NCBI GenBank assembly: GCA_001775355.1
Contig: MEWM01000050.1
Location: 1-5,517 of the forward strand
Origin: a candidate division Zixibacteria bacterium RBG_16_43_9
GTDB taxonomy: Bacteria > Zixibacteria > MSB-5A5 > RBG-16-43-9
Direction of reading: 5' to 3'
Length of the DNA: 5,517 nt
Position numbers and translations under genes: made by a program
Notes under the pieces: model-generated
Databases searched by the model: none
Told to the model about the DNA's origin: nothing
What the model saw: only the letters and a program-made list of their open reading frames with translations
In this document: positions 1 through 4,980 of the stretch, piece by piece
Layout of the letters: the number at the start of each line of letters is the position of its first letter
Numbering within the stretch: the first letter of the stretch is position 1

Positions 1-197
1 ATATCTGCAGGAAATGTGAAGGTAGATTTGAGGTTTTAATCTCGAATAACCAGGAAGAAAAAGCTTGTCCGAACTGTGGTGGTGAAGGGGAAAGGATATT
101 CTCGGTTTTCGGTTTTTCCTCCAAAGGGAAATTCGTATCTTCTGGCGGATCTTCCTGCTCAACTTGCAGCACGAAAAACTGTAACAGTTGCAACTAA
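1..197 (+). CDS. FmdB-family zinc-ribbon protein, 3' part only (5' end outside window)
   Basis: The frame starting at base 3 is open and reads 64 residues to a TAA at 195-197. It begins ICRKCEGRFEVL, followed by CPNCGG about 20 residues later. This is the C-x2-C...C-x2-C zinc ribbon of the FmdB/CxxC_CxxC_SSSS family, whose members usually start MPxYEYxCxxCG. The partial codon at bases 1-2 (nAT) fits the expected Tyr, so probably only about five residues are missing. After the ribbon comes a hydrophobic and Gly/Ser-rich stretch, then a tail with five Cys (CSTC, two further Cys, final CN), which is common in one branch of the family. FmdB was first named as a putative regulator of formamidase; the role of most members is unknown. 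HU follows after 28 bases, so the two may be cotranscribed. The family call is from motif recognition; the function is not inferred. Confidence 0.8.
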   Translation, partial: ICRKCEGRFEVLISNNQEEKACPNCGGEGERIFSVFGFSSKGKFVSSGGSSCSTCSTKNCNSCN

Positions 198-211
198 AAC
201 ATAAAGTTACT

Positions 212-220
212 AAAGGAGGT
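212..220 (+). promoter_or_regulatory. Strong ribosome binding site of the HU gene
   Basis: AAAGGAGGT lies five bases before the ATG at 226 and is a near-perfect anti-16S match. It fixes the HU start and predicts high translation, as expected for an abundant nucleoid protein. Confidence 0.85.
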
Positions 221-225
221 GTAAA

Positions 226-507
226 ATGACCAAAGCAGATTTGGTCGAAAAGATTGTAGAAAAGACAGGATTGACCCGGACTGACGTGGCGGTGGTAGTG
301 GATAACTTCTTAGAGGCGGTGAAGAACGCGATGAAGGAAGGGCATAATCTGGAGATCCGCGGGTTCGGGACCTTTAAGATTAAATCCCGTAAGGCCAGAA
401 AAGCACGCAATCCGCGCACTGGCGAGGAGGTCCCGGTGCCAGATAGAAAAGTACCGGTTTTCAAACCTTCGAACGAATTCAAAGAGCTTATAATTCAGCA
501 GAAATAG
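226..507 (+). CDS. HU/IHF-family DNA-binding protein
   Basis: A 93-residue protein, the usual length for HU/IHF subunits (about 90-100 aa). It acts as a dimer that bends and wraps DNA in the nucleoid. The N-terminal helices (about residues 1-40, starting MTKADLVEKI) are followed by the family signature GFGTF (46-50). A basic beta-arm then leads into RNPRTG (61-66), whose Pro63 is the residue that intercalates between base pairs at kinks. The FKPSNEFKELI end is also typical. The ATG at 226 has an excellent Shine-Dalgarno and no competing start. The 31-aa basic protein begins 12 bases downstream. HU and IHF alpha/beta cannot be separated from this sequence alone, so no symbol is given. No unusual residues were seen. 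Confidence 0.96.
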   Translation: MTKADLVEKIVEKTGLTRTDVAVVVDNFLEAVKNAMKEGHNLEIRGFGTFKIKSRKARKARNPRTGEEVPVPDRKVPVFKPSNEFKELIIQQK

Positions 508-519
508 AAAGGAGGAATA

Positions 520-615
520 ATGCCCAGCGGAAGGAAGAGGAAAAGACAGAAAATCAAAACCCACAAGAGGAAAAAAAGACTAAGAAGGGATCGCCACAAA
601 AAGAAACTCAGATAA
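520..615 (+). CDS. Small mS38/bS22-like (AURKAIP1/COX24 domain) basic protein, probable ribosomal component
   Basis: A 31-codon ORF starts with ATG at 520, 4 bases after GGAGG (511-515), and stops with TAA at 613-615. The product begins MPSGRKRKRQKIKTHKRKK and continues LRRDRHKKKLR. About two thirds of the residues are Lys or Arg, with no acidic residue except one Asp. The pattern K/R-R-K/R-x-K-I/M-x-x-H-K-x-K-K-x-x-R-x-x-R matches the C-terminal COX24/AURKAIP1 domain. That domain is found in mitochondrial small-subunit protein mS38 and in similar tiny proteins annotated in Bacteroidota; mycobacterial bS22 is of the same type. Those proteins bind rRNA near the decoding region of the small subunit. 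Seen: the ORF, its RBS and its composition. Known: the family's ribosomal location. Inferred: that this one is ribosomal. It lies 12 bases after HU and shares one base with the next gene, and it is short enough to be missed by gene callers. Confidence 0.85.
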   Translation: MPSGRKRKRQKIKTHKRKKRLRRDRHKKKLR

Positions 616-1100
616 TGATTTATGTTATCGCGGACACCCATATACCGAAAAGAGCGTCTAGAATTCCTTCAGAGTTTATTGAAAAGGTCAAAGCTGATGA
701 TTTTATAATCCACGCTGGGGATTTCAGCGAGTTAAAAGTCTTCCGGGAGTTGGAGGGACTGACTACTCTTTATGCGGTATACGGTAATATGGATTGTCCG
801 CAGATAAAAGAGGTTCTACCTTCCAAAAAGATATTTGAGCTTTCAGAATTTAGAATTGGACTGATCCACGGTTTTGGCTCTTCTTTAGATTTAGTTCAAA
901 GAATCAGCGAACAATTCAGGGAAAAGCCAGATCTGATCATCTTTGGGCATACTCATTCCCCCTGTAATCTGAGAACTGGCAGCACTCTTTTTTTCAATCC
1001 AGGTAGTTTATCTGGAAATATCTCCCCCGCCCAGGGAAGTTACGGAATACTCCATCTGGAGCAAGGAAATATGCGGGGAGAAGTTGTTTTTTTAAAATAA
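615..1100 (+). CDS. YfcE/MJ0936-family metallophosphoesterase
   Basis: A 161-residue single-domain calcineurin-like phosphoesterase, normal length for the family. The full set of metal ligands and catalytic motifs is visible: D-x-H (ADTH, Asp7/His9), GD (HAGD, Asp36), GN-x-D (YGNMD, Asn58), a lone His (IHG, His85), and GHTH (111-114), followed by NPGS (128-131). These enzymes hydrolyse phosphodiesters with a two-metal (often Mn) centre in the cytosol; the physiological substrate is usually unknown. The ATG overlaps the stop of the preceding micro-gene as TAATG, and no clear Shine-Dalgarno precedes it. Translation probably restarts after the upstream stop. No earlier start gives a better N-terminus, since the beta-strand MIYVIADTH is where the family begins. 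A heptad repeat starts at the base directly after its stop codon. Confidence 0.93.
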   Translation: MIYVIADTHIPKRASRIPSEFIEKVKADDFIIHAGDFSELKVFRELEGLTTLYAVYGNMDCPQIKEVLPSKKIFELSEFRIGLIHGFGSSLDLVQRISEQFREKPDLIIFGHTHSPCNLRTGSTLFFNPGSLSGNISPAQGSYGILHLEQGNMRGEVVFLK

Positions 1101-1170
1101 AGCTGGGAGCTTGTAGCAAGGAGCAGGTAGCTTAAGTCCTTTAGACTATAGCCTGTAGACTTTAGACTGT
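1101..1170. repeat. Degenerate heptamer tandem array, left of the tRNA gene
   Basis: Ten consecutive 7-base units run in one unbroken register from the first base after the phosphoesterase stop codon to base 1170. Counting by hand, position 1 is A in 9 of 10 units, position 2 is G in 9, position 3 is C in 7 (A in 3), position 5 is T in 7 and position 7 is T in 7. Two sub-families show: AGCTTGT-like units in the first half and AGACTNT/AGCCTGT-like units in the second. No ORF, convincing promoter or stable terminator hairpin was seen here; T5 at 1170-1174 lacks a good stem. A degenerate short tandem repeat is the simplest description; its function is unknown. Confidence 0.8.
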
Positions 1171-1176
1171 TTTTCT

Positions 1177-1249
1177 GCCCCTGTAGCTCAGTTGGATAGA
1201 GCAGCGGCCTCCGGAGCCGCGAGCACCCGTTCAAGTCGGGTCAGGGGTA
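1177..1249 (+). tRNA. tRNA-Arg (anticodon CCG)
   Basis: A complete 73-nt class I cloverleaf. The acceptor stem is GCCCCTG (1177-1183) with CAGGGGT (1242-1248), seven pairs including a terminal G-U. The D stem is GCTC/GAGC with loop AGTTGGATA. The anticodon stem is GCGGC (1204-1208) with GCCGC (1216-1220) around loop CTCCGGA, so bases 34-36 are CCG and read the Arg codon CGG. The variable region is short (GAGC). The T stem is ACCCG/CGGGT around TTCAAGT. The discriminator is A1249, and the next bases are GTA, so CCA is not encoded and must be added by the CCA-adding enzyme. The whole shape resembles other bacterial tRNA-Arg(CCG). The gene lies between two heptad arrays. Confidence 0.95.
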
Positions 1250-1257
1250 GTAAAGAC

Positions 1258-1341
1258 AGTGATTAGTGATTAGAAAAAGCAAAAAAACGAATAGCGAATA
1301 GTTAATACCAAACAGCGAATAGCAAAAAGCGAGACGCAAAA
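1258..1341. repeat. Degenerate heptamer tandem array, between tRNA-Arg and proS
   Basis: Twelve consecutive 7-base units in one register, consensus AGCGAAT. By hand count, position 1 is A in 10 of 12, position 2 is G in 9, position 5 is A in all 12, and position 6 is A in 9. AGTGATT occurs twice in a row at the left end and AGCGAAT occurs exactly at 1293 and 1314. The array stops two bases before the proS ATG at 1344, so it occupies the whole proS 5' leader. The consensus differs from that of the array on the other side of the tRNA, but both keep AG at positions 1-2. There is no coding potential. The bases between the tRNA and the array (1250-1257) hold nothing recognisable. Confidence 0.82.
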
Positions 1342-1343
1342 TT

Positions 1344-3092
1344 ATGAGATGGAGTGAAACATACATCCCGACTTTGAGAGAGGAGCCTACTGAGGCGGAG
1401 ATCATATCGCATAAGCTTCTGGTAAGAGCTGGTTACATCCGCAAATTAGCCGCAGGTGTCTATAACTATCTTCCCATGATGCAAAGAGTTTTATTGAAAA
1501 TCACCCGGATAGTCAGGGAGGAGATGGACCGGGCTGGAGCCCAGGAGATTTTGATGCCGGTTCTTCATCCGGCTGAGCTTTGGCTGGCCACTAAAAGATG
1601 GGAAATATTAGGAAAAGAGTTGATGAAGATGAAAGACCGGCACCTCAGGGATTTAGTCCTTGGGGGAACGCACGAGGAAGTGGTGACTAATCTTGTTAGA
1701 GGCGAGCTGAGGTCTTATCGCCAGCTTCCTTTGAATCTTTATCAAATCCAGACCAAATTCCGGGATGAGATCAGGCCCAGATTCGGGCTGATGAGGTCGC
1801 GTGAGTTCATAATGAAAGATGCTTATACCTTTGACGCGGATGAAAATGGTCTAAAAACGAGTTACCAGAAGATGGTGGATGCTTACTTCAGGATTTTTGA
1901 AAGATGCGGTCTGGAGACCAAAAAAGTTGAGTCTGATACTGGGGCCATGGGAGGGAAGGCGGCTCATGAGTTTATGGTGATGGTTGAGACAGATGGAGGA
2001 GAAAATGTCATCTTCGCCTGTGACAACTGCGATTATGCGGCTAATATCGAAAAAGCTATTTCAATCGAGCCTTCTGAACAAGAGAGCAAAGAGGCTGAGA
2101 AACCCCTGCAAAAAGTATCTACTCCAAATATGAAAACTGTGGAAGAGGTTACCAGATTCCTCAATGTTCCGGCCAGAAAATTGGTTAAGACCTTACTTTA
2201 TAAAGCAGACGGAGAGGTGGTGGCAGCATTGATTCGCGGAGATAGACAGATCAATGAGACCAAGCTAAAAAACAGCCTCGAAGTCATAGAACTGGAAATG
2301 GCTGACGCAGTCACAGTTCAGAGGATTACTGAAGCTCAAGTCGGTTACGCCGGACCGGTAGGATTGAAAGGCGTGAAGCTCATAGGGGATAAAGAGGTCT
2401 TAAATATGACCAACTTTGTAACCGGAGCAAATGAAGATGGTTTTCACCTGACTGATGTAAACATCGATCGTGATTTTAAACTAGATGCAGTCGCTGATAT
2501 AAGAAGTGCGGCTCCGGGCGAGCTTTGTCCCAAATGCGAAAAAGGCAGGCTCAAAACTGCCCAAGGGATAGAGGTTGGAAACACTTTTATGTTGGGCACA
2601 AAATACAGCGAAGCTTTAAATGCCACTTTTGTGGACGAACATGGTCAGGAGAGATTTTTCATTATGGGCTCTTACGGCGTAGGGATAACCCGGACTGCCC
2701 AGGCGGCAGTCGAAAAGTTCCACGATGAAGCTGGCATAATCTGGCCCGTGCCGATAGCTCCCTATTTAGCTGAAATAGTTCCGGTAAATATCCAGGATGA
2801 AAAACAAAGAGAGGCTGCTCTTGAGATCTATCACAAGATGCTGGATCGGAATCTGGAGGTGCTCCTGGATGACAGAAATGAACGCGCCGGAGTCAAATTC
2901 AACGATGCTGACCTGATTGGCATACCTTTGAGAATAACCATAGGAGAGAAAAGCCTTAAGGAGGGGAAAGTAGAGGTCAAAGTCAGGGGCAGCCAGGCAA
3001 CAGTATCATTAAGGAAAGATGAGGTATTAGAAGGTTTTCTTAAGATACTGTCTGAAATAGAGTCTACTGGTAAGGAAAGCACGAAAACTTAA
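1344..3092 (+). CDS. proS: Prolyl-tRNA synthetase, bacterial type with editing domain
   Basis: A 582-residue class II aminoacyl-tRNA synthetase that charges tRNA-Pro in the cytosol; E. coli ProRS is 572 aa. The start MRWSETYIPTLREEPTEAE is the canonical N-terminus. Motif 1 spans about residues 55-80. The THEE loop is at 109-112, motif 2 includes FRDEIRPRFGLMRSREF (139-155), and motif 3 includes MGSYGVGITR (441-450). Between motifs 2 and 3 lies the INS/YbaK-like editing domain (about 225-410) with VKTLLY (281-286), GYAGPVG (334-340) and GANEDGFH (361-368). It removes mischarged Ala-tRNA-Pro in homologues. CDNC (226-229) and CPKC (395-398) bracket the insertion and could bind zinc together. The C-terminal anticodon-binding domain is at about 475-570. 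No strong Shine-Dalgarno precedes the ATG; only a weak GAG at 1331-1333 lies in the heptad array. Residue 108 is Gly where the usual motif has Pro (GPTHEE). Confidence 0.98.
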   Translation: MRWSETYIPTLREEPTEAEIISHKLLVRAGYIRKLAAGVYNYLPMMQRVLLKITRIVREEMDRAGAQEILMPVLHPAELWLATKRWEILGKELMKMKDRHLRDLVLGGTHEEVVTNLVRGELRSYRQLPLNLYQIQTKFRDEIRPRFGLMRSREFIMKDAYTFDADENGLKTSYQKMVDAYFRIFERCGLETKKVESDTGAMGGKAAHEFMVMVETDGGENVIFACDNCDYAANIEKAISIEPSEQESKEAEKPLQKVSTPNMKTVEEVTRFLNVPARKLVKTLLYKADGEVVAALIRGDRQINETKLKNSLEVIELEMADAVTVQRITEAQVGYAGPVGLKGVKLIGDKEVLNMTNFVTGANEDGFHLTDVNIDRDFKLDAVADIRSAAPGELCPKCEKGRLKTAQGIEVGNTFMLGTKYSEALNATFVDEHGQERFFIMGSYGVGITRTAQAAVEKFHDEAGIIWPVPIAPYLAEIVPVNIQDEKQREAALEIYHKMLDRNLEVLLDDRNERAGVKFNDADLIGIPLRITIGEKSLKEGKVEVKVRGSQATVSLRKDEVLEGFLKILSEIESTGKESTKT

Positions 3093-3099
3093 AAAACAT

Positions 3100-3128
3100 T
3101 TGCTTTTTAAAATAAGGGTAATTATATT
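3100..3128 (+). promoter_or_regulatory. Candidate sigma-70-type promoter for the rimP-nusA-infB operon
   Basis: TTGCTT (3100-3105) is separated by 17 bases from TATATT (3123-3128) in an AT-rich stretch just after the proS stop. The -10 matches TATAAT in five of six bases; the -35 matches TTGACA in only three. TATTAT at 3125-3130 is an alternative -10 with a longer spacer. Transcription would begin near 3135, directly at the base of the hairpin that follows. Prediction by eye only. Confidence 0.4.
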
Positions 3129-3135
3129 ATCTGAC

Positions 3136-3159
3136 AGAGTGGGTTTCGCCCACTCTTTT
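3136..3159 (+). terminator. Hairpin with T-tract: proS terminator or rimP-leader attenuator
   Basis: Arms AGAGTGGG (3136-3143) and CCCACTCT (3149-3156) form eight perfect pairs around a five-base loop, and the right arm runs into TTTT then A. This is an intrinsic terminator shape, though the T-tract is short. It lies 43 bases after the proS stop and about 66 bases before the rimP start. If the promoter at about 3100-3128 is real, the hairpin would sit at the very 5' end of the operon transcript and act as an attenuator or 5' stabiliser instead of ending proS. Confidence 0.75.
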
Positions 3160-3174
3160 AAGTATCGAAAAATC

Positions 3175-3190
3175 AAAGGATTAAAGGATT
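3175..3190 (+). repeat. Two tandem copies of octamer AAAGGATT
   Basis: AAAGGATT occurs back to back at 3175-3182 and 3183-3190. GGATTAA recurs at 3214-3220, where it overlaps the presumed rimP ribosome binding site. This is a short repeat in the rimP leader with an 8-base period, unlike the 7-base arrays near the tRNA. Confidence 0.55.
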
Positions 3191-3211
3191 AAAAGCGTAT
3201 TAGTTTGTTCC

Positions 3212-3216
3212 GAGGA
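3212..3216 (+). promoter_or_regulatory. Ribosome binding site that decides the rimP start
   Basis: GAGGA ends nine bases before TTG at 3226, normal spacing. The alternative TTG at 3205 lies upstream of this site and has no comparable purine motif at proper distance, so 3226 is preferred. Confidence 0.6.
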
Positions 3217-3225
3217 TTAATATCT

Positions 3226-3675
3226 TTGCCAGAGATTAAAGAGGAATTGAAGCAGAGACTCCTTCCTTTGATCGAGGAAGAAGACCTGGAGCTGGTGGAA
3301 CTGGATTTGGTGGGCAAACCACCTCACTATATCTTGAGAATCTTCGTGGATAAAGTCGGCGGAGTGAACGTGGAGGAATGCGCAGATTTGAGCAGAAGAC
3401 TCTCTGATTATCTGGACACCGAGGACCTGATCCAGGGGCGCTATACCCTGGAAGTCTCTTCTCCGGGTCTGGAAAGACCTCTTTTAAGCCTGGACGATTT
3501 CAGACGAAAAATCGGAGAACAGGTGAAGGTTGATCTGAAATTTCCATTGGATGAAAAGAAAAAGATCGAAGGAGAAATAGTCGAAGTGCGGGAGAACGAG
3601 GTGGTCATCGCATTAGAAGACAAAGTAGAGACAATACCCTGGGACAGAATAGATAAAGGAAGAATCATTATTTAA
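3226..3675 (+). CDS. rimP: Ribosome maturation factor RimP
   Basis: With the TTG start at 3226 the protein is 149 residues, close to E. coli RimP (150). RimP binds the free 30S subunit and helps late 16S folding and assembly. The N-terminal domain runs from PEIKEELKQRLLPLIEE through LELVELDLVG. It contains the LRIFVDKVGGVNVEECADLSRRL segment (37-59) and YTLEVSSPGLERPL (73-86), both strongly conserved in the family. The C-terminal Sm-like beta-barrel follows (about 95-149). An earlier in-frame TTG at 3205 would add seven residues (MFRGLIS) but is poorly placed relative to the GAGGA site. nusA starts 15 bases after the stop, and the rimP-nusA-infB order is one of the most conserved bacterial operons, which supports the identity. 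Confidence 0.95.
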   Translation: MPEIKEELKQRLLPLIEEEDLELVELDLVGKPPHYILRIFVDKVGGVNVEECADLSRRLSDYLDTEDLIQGRYTLEVSSPGLERPLLSLDDFRRKIGEQVKVDLKFPLDEKKKIEGEIVEVRENEVVIALEDKVETIPWDRIDKGRIII

Positions 3676-3690
3676 GAGGAGCATTTTTTA

Positions 3691-4980
3691 ATGAGCAATG
3701 AGATTTTAGAAGCTTTACAGCAGATCACCAAAGATAAAAATATCGATATGGATTATGTGATCTCGACTTTGGAAACCAGTTTGATTTTAGCCGCCAAAAA
3801 GAAGTTCGGAAATGCAGATAATCTCAAAGTATCTGTGGATCTGAAAACCGGGGAGGTCAAGATGTATGCGGTCAAGAAGGTAGTGGAGAAGGTAACTGAC
3901 CCTTATCTGGAGATCTCTTTACCGGAGGCTAAGAAAATCGAAGAGAAAGCCAAACTGGACCAGGAAGTAAAAATTCCGATCGGATTTGAGGAATTTGGCA
4001 GGAATGCCATCATGACCGCCAAGCAGATATTGATTCAGAAGGTCAGAGAAGCGGAAAGGGAGAAAATCTACGAGGAGTATAAAGATAGAGTGGGAGAGCT
4101 GGTTACCGGCTCTGTTCAGCAGGTGGAGAAGGGTCATCTTTTAGTAAACCTGGGAAAAGCTGAGGCTATTATTCCGCCAAAAGAGCAGATCCAGAAGGAG
4201 AAATACAGGCAGGGTGACCGTATCCGTGCATATATTCTAAATGTGGAAAAAAGCGCTAAGGGTCCTTTGATAACCCTGTCCCGGGTCAATCCTGGTCTTC
4301 TGATAAGGCTGTTTGAGTTAGAAGTCCCGGAGATCTATGAAAGGATAATAGAAATTAAAGCTATAGCCAGAGAGCCGGGTGAGCGTTCCAAGATTGCAGT
4401 CAGTTCCATAGATGATCGGATCGACCCGGTGGGTGCCTGCGTGGGAGTGAAAGGGGCCCGGGTACAGAGCATAGTCCGGGAGCTTTCCAATGAGAGGATC
4501 GATATAGTGCCCTGGAGTGCGGTTCCGGAGAACTTTGTTACCAGAGCTTTATCCCCGGCTAAGATAGTTAAATTGGATGTCTACCCTGAGGAGAAAAGCA
4601 TGACCGCGGTAGTAGAGGAAGATATGCTTTCCTTAGCCATCGGGAAAAACGGGCAGAATGCAAAATTAGCCTCCAAGCTTACCGGCTGGAGGATAAATAT
4701 ATTAAGCGAGGCCGATTACAGGGCACAGAAAAAAATAGAAACCGGTCCTGAGATCGTGGTTACAGAGCTCCAGGGAGTGGGAGAGAAACTGAAAGAAAAG
4801 CTGGTATCAGCCGGAATTGATAGCGTTCAGGGCTTAGCTAAGGCTCGGCTCGAGGATCTGATGAAGATCGAGGGGATCGGGGAGAAAAAGGCAAGTGGCT
4901 TAATAGAGGCTGCCAAAAAGTATCTTACCCCTGCTAAGACTGGATCCAAAGATAAAGGGAGTGGAAAGATTGAGCAATAA
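3691..4980 (+). CDS. nusA: Transcription termination/antitermination factor NusA
   Basis: A 429-residue RNA-polymerase-associated factor that modulates pausing, intrinsic termination and antitermination. The RNAP-binding N-terminal domain is at about 1-130. The S1 domain is at about 134-198 (GELVTGSVQQV ... GPLITLSR). KH1 follows, with GACVGVKGARVQ at 248-259, and KH2 with AIGKNGQNAKLA at 316-327; both carry the GxxG loop that binds RNA. After residue 355 comes a tandem helix-hairpin-helix module (LQGVGEKL... and IEGIGEKK..., about 359-410). It resembles one copy of the acidic-repeat region found twice in E. coli NusA (495 aa) and absent from B. subtilis NusA (about 370 aa). A lysine-rich tail closes the protein. 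ATG at 3691 has GAGGAG (3676-3681) nine bases upstream. The last 11 bases are shared with infB. Confidence 0.98.
   Translation: MSNEILEALQQITKDKNIDMDYVISTLETSLILAAKKKFGNADNLKVSVDLKTGEVKMYAVKKVVEKVTDPYLEISLPEAKKIEEKAKLDQEVKIPIGFEEFGRNAIMTAKQILIQKVREAEREKIYEEYKDRVGELVTGSVQQVEKGHLLVNLGKAEAIIPPKEQIQKEKYRQGDRIRAYILNVEKSAKGPLITLSRVNPGLLIRLFELEVPEIYERIIEIKAIAREPGERSKIAVSSIDDRIDPVGACVGVKGARVQSIVRELSNERIDIVPWSAVPENFVTRALSPAKIVKLDVYPEEKSMTAVVEEDMLSLAIGKNGQNAKLASKLTGWRINILSEADYRAQKKIETGPEIVVTELQGVGEKLKEKLVSAGIDSVQGLAKARLEDLMKIEGIGEKKASGLIEAAKKYLTPAKTGSKDKGSGKIEQ
4957..4961 (+). promoter_or_regulatory. Ribosome binding site of infB inside nusA
   Basis: GGGAG (4957-4961) ends eight bases before the TTG at 4970. 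It lies within the last codons of nusA and supports the TTG as the infB start. Confidence 0.6.

Noticed and set aside
186..195. Perfect 10-bp palindrome AGTTGCAACT just before the HU gene, within a weak GTAAC/GTTAC inverted repeat
   Set aside because: It lies in the last fmdB codons. One 10-bp palindrome is not rare, and nothing else supports an operator.
1104..1174. Terminator for the phosphoesterase operon ending in T5 at 1170-1174
   Set aside because: Only interrupted short stems such as CAGG/CCTG can be drawn; the bases are better explained by the heptad periodicity.
1040..1234. Minus-strand frame running across the phosphoesterase end, the heptad array and the tRNA
   Set aside because: It spans a tRNA gene and a tandem repeat and has no family resemblance; a chance frame.
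1177..1249. tRNA gene as an integration site for a mobile element
   Set aside because: No integrase, no duplicated tRNA 3' end and no foreign genes nearby; the flanks are short tandem repeats followed by housekeeping proS.
1101..1341. CRISPR-like array
   Set aside because: The units are 7 bases in direct tandem with no spacers and no cas genes.
2525..2728. Plus-strand frame of 67 codons with Cys and His residues inside proS
   Set aside because: It lies wholly within the motif 3 region of proS in another frame, with no RBS, and its Cys pattern mirrors codons of the real protein.
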